Below are positions 17,497 through 18,295 of a stretch of DNA of 18,295 nucleotides, one piece after another. The notes beneath the pieces are model-generated. The model was not told where the DNA came from. It saw only the letters and a list, made by a program, of their open reading frames with translations, and made no database searches. This DNA is from Akkermansiaceae bacterium UBA6138. GTDB lineage: Bacteria; Verrucomicrobiota; Verrucomicrobiia; Verrucomicrobiales; DEV007. Position 1 is the first letter of the stretch. The number at the start of each line of letters is the position of its first letter. The translations under genes were made by a program, and so were the position numbers. Location: the NCBI GenBank assembly GCA_002422425.1, contig DIVG01000013.1:1-18295 (forward strand), given 5' to 3'.

Positions 17497-18295
17497 ATGA
17501 AGAGATTCCTTCTTCTCGCCACTTTTTTTTGCGCCACTTCGGCTGATGCAGCGGATCCACCGACCAAGCGCACGGGAGGGCTCTTCAACTTCGGCTCTCA
17601 AAAGAGTGCGCAGATATCGGCGGGGCTCTTTCCCGATCGCGGTCATGCGGCCGAGTCAACCAGCACCATCGTTAAACCATCGGCGAACGCGCCTGCTTCC
17701 TCCCCCGGCTCGGGAGGAAGCGAGATTTTCCGCACCGGCCAGCCCAAGCCGGTCGACGCCGTCTCTTATGTGATACAAAACGGACGAAAGATCGAACGCC
17801 CCGTCGAAGGGGCAGCTCCCCTCACGGCACCGGCCACCGAACCCGCATCGGCGACTCAGGCAATCGAGTTGGCGCAGAACAACGGAGTCGAACTCGCCTC
17901 GGGCGAGGGCAGGAAAAAAGGCGGACTCTTTGCCTTCGGACGTCGCGGCGATAGTGCTGAAGAAAATGCAGTCGTCACCCCCGTCCCTGTCGAAGGCGGC
18001 TTCGCCCCTCCAAGGGCGACCCCGCCCGCTGTCGCCGCGCCTTCCCCGGCTCCCGCGCGGAATCTCGCGGCAGCGCCCCCCGTCACCGAAACGGCTGAGA
18101 CCCCGAATTTTGCCGGAATCGAAAAGGAAAAGGGAGATAGGTTCGGCTGGATCCCCTTCATGGGCCGAAAGAAACAGGAAGCCGCCCCTGTGATGGAGCC
18201 CTCAGCTCCTGCCATCGTCGCGACCGCCGAACCTGTCGCTTCGAACCCTCCGCGCAGCAATGCTCCGGCACCCGCGACTCCCGCGACTCCCGCGA
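17497..18295 (+). CDS. Secreted low-complexity Pro/Ala-rich protein, incomplete (runs off the right edge)
   Basis: 266 codons are visible with no stop. The first 19 residues (MKRFLLLATFFCATSADAA) are a signal peptide. The rest is disordered-looking, rich in Pro, Ala, Glu and Ser, with a spaced short motif: GGLFNFG (27-33), GGLFAFG (142-148), and FGWIPFMGRKK (216-226) as a looser copy, each followed by Arg/Lys. The segment AVSYVIQNGRKIERPVEG (88-105) is the only part that looks folded. I do not recognise the family. The motif spacing suggests repeated docking or membrane-contact peptides on a flexible secreted chain. The promoter match supports the start. The C-terminus, which may hold a folded domain, is outside the window. 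Confidence 0.7.
   Translation, partial: MKRFLLLATFFCATSADAADPPTKRTGGLFNFGSQKSAQISAGLFPDRGHAAESTSTIVKPSANAPASSPGSGGSEIFRTGQPKPVDAVSYVIQNGRKIERPVEGAAPLTAPATEPASATQAIELAQNNGVELASGEGRKKGGLFAFGRRGDSAEENAVVTPVPVEGGFAPPRATPPAVAAPSPAPARNLAAAPPVTETAETPNFAGIEKEKGDRFGWIPFMGRKKQEAAPVMEPSAPAIVATAEPVASNPPRSNAPAPATPATPA
18271..18295 (+). repeat. 9-bp tandem repeat at the right edge
   Basis: The unit CCCGCGACT occurs about 2.8 times up to the last base, encoding Pro-Ala-Thr repeats inside the low-complexity secreted protein. It may continue beyond the window. Confidence 0.6.

Noticed and set aside
16561..17646. Minus-strand open frame (361 codons) opposite the giant haem protein
   Set aside because: It runs across the end of that gene and the next promoter, with no recognisable motifs or start signal.

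Overview
The window (about 18.3 kb, GC-rich) most likely comes from a chromosome of Verrucomicrobiota or a close PVC relative. The main reason is a lineage-typical set of secreted proteins: a very large protein with an N-terminal membrane-bound-dehydrogenase-like propeller, HEAT-like repeats and a C-terminal CxxCH haem module; a small stand-alone version of that haem module; a DUF1080 (3-keto-disaccharide hydrolase) protein; a secreted acetylxylan-esterase-like hydrolase; and an SHD1-HMA protein. Housekeeping genes are interspersed: tdh, rsmA, dnaG, rpoD and a 5-formyltetrahydrofolate cyclo-ligase gene. No tRNA, rRNA, CRISPR array, insertion sequence or prophage was seen, and no stretch longer than 300 bases lacks a gene.

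Layout. At 1-93 (minus) is the 5' end of tdh. At 169-784 (minus) are two overlapping small genes, a 61-aa protein of unknown function and a MNT/AbiEii-like nucleotidyltransferase. At 904-3015 is a secreted alpha/beta hydrolase whose second half looks like a degenerate copy of the first. At 3125-3955 is a four-helix membrane protein with a SUKH-like tail. It converges on a REP-like inverted repeat (4059-4136) and on an rsmA gene fused to a Nudix hydrolase (4139-5539, minus). Divergent from rsmA run dnaG (5612-7489), a terminator-like hairpin, rpoD (7547-9361), a small anti-sigma-like membrane protein (9412-9819), an M48 metalloprotease (9966-10754) and a folate cyclo-ligase (10757-11320). After a convergent junction come the tandem CCxxC HMA protein (11341-12126, minus), the DUF1080 protein (12343-13074), the small c-type cytochrome (13118-13801, minus), the giant haem protein (13969-17421) and a cut-off Pro/Ala-rich secreted protein (17497 to the end).

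How the genes work together. dnaG-rpoD is the conserved core of the macromolecular-synthesis operon, here without rpsU in front and with a divergent ribosome-maturation gene. The secreted set at 12343-17421 and the hydrolase at 904 fit a periplasmic or outer-membrane polysaccharide-degrading, electron-transferring lifestyle (inference). The two haem proteins share a 167-bp divergent control region, which suggests linked expression.

The most notable genome-scale signal is regulatory. At least five genes have a sigma70-type promoter whose -10 box ends 6-7 bases before the ATG, with a -35 box at the expected spacing and no Shine-Dalgarno sequence. This predicts leaderless mRNAs. I did not find a convincing new multi-gene system such as a defence island. 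The unusual items are protein architectures (RsmA-Nudix, membrane-SUKH, tandem CCxxC HMA, tandem esterase with a dead second half) and the start-site architecture.
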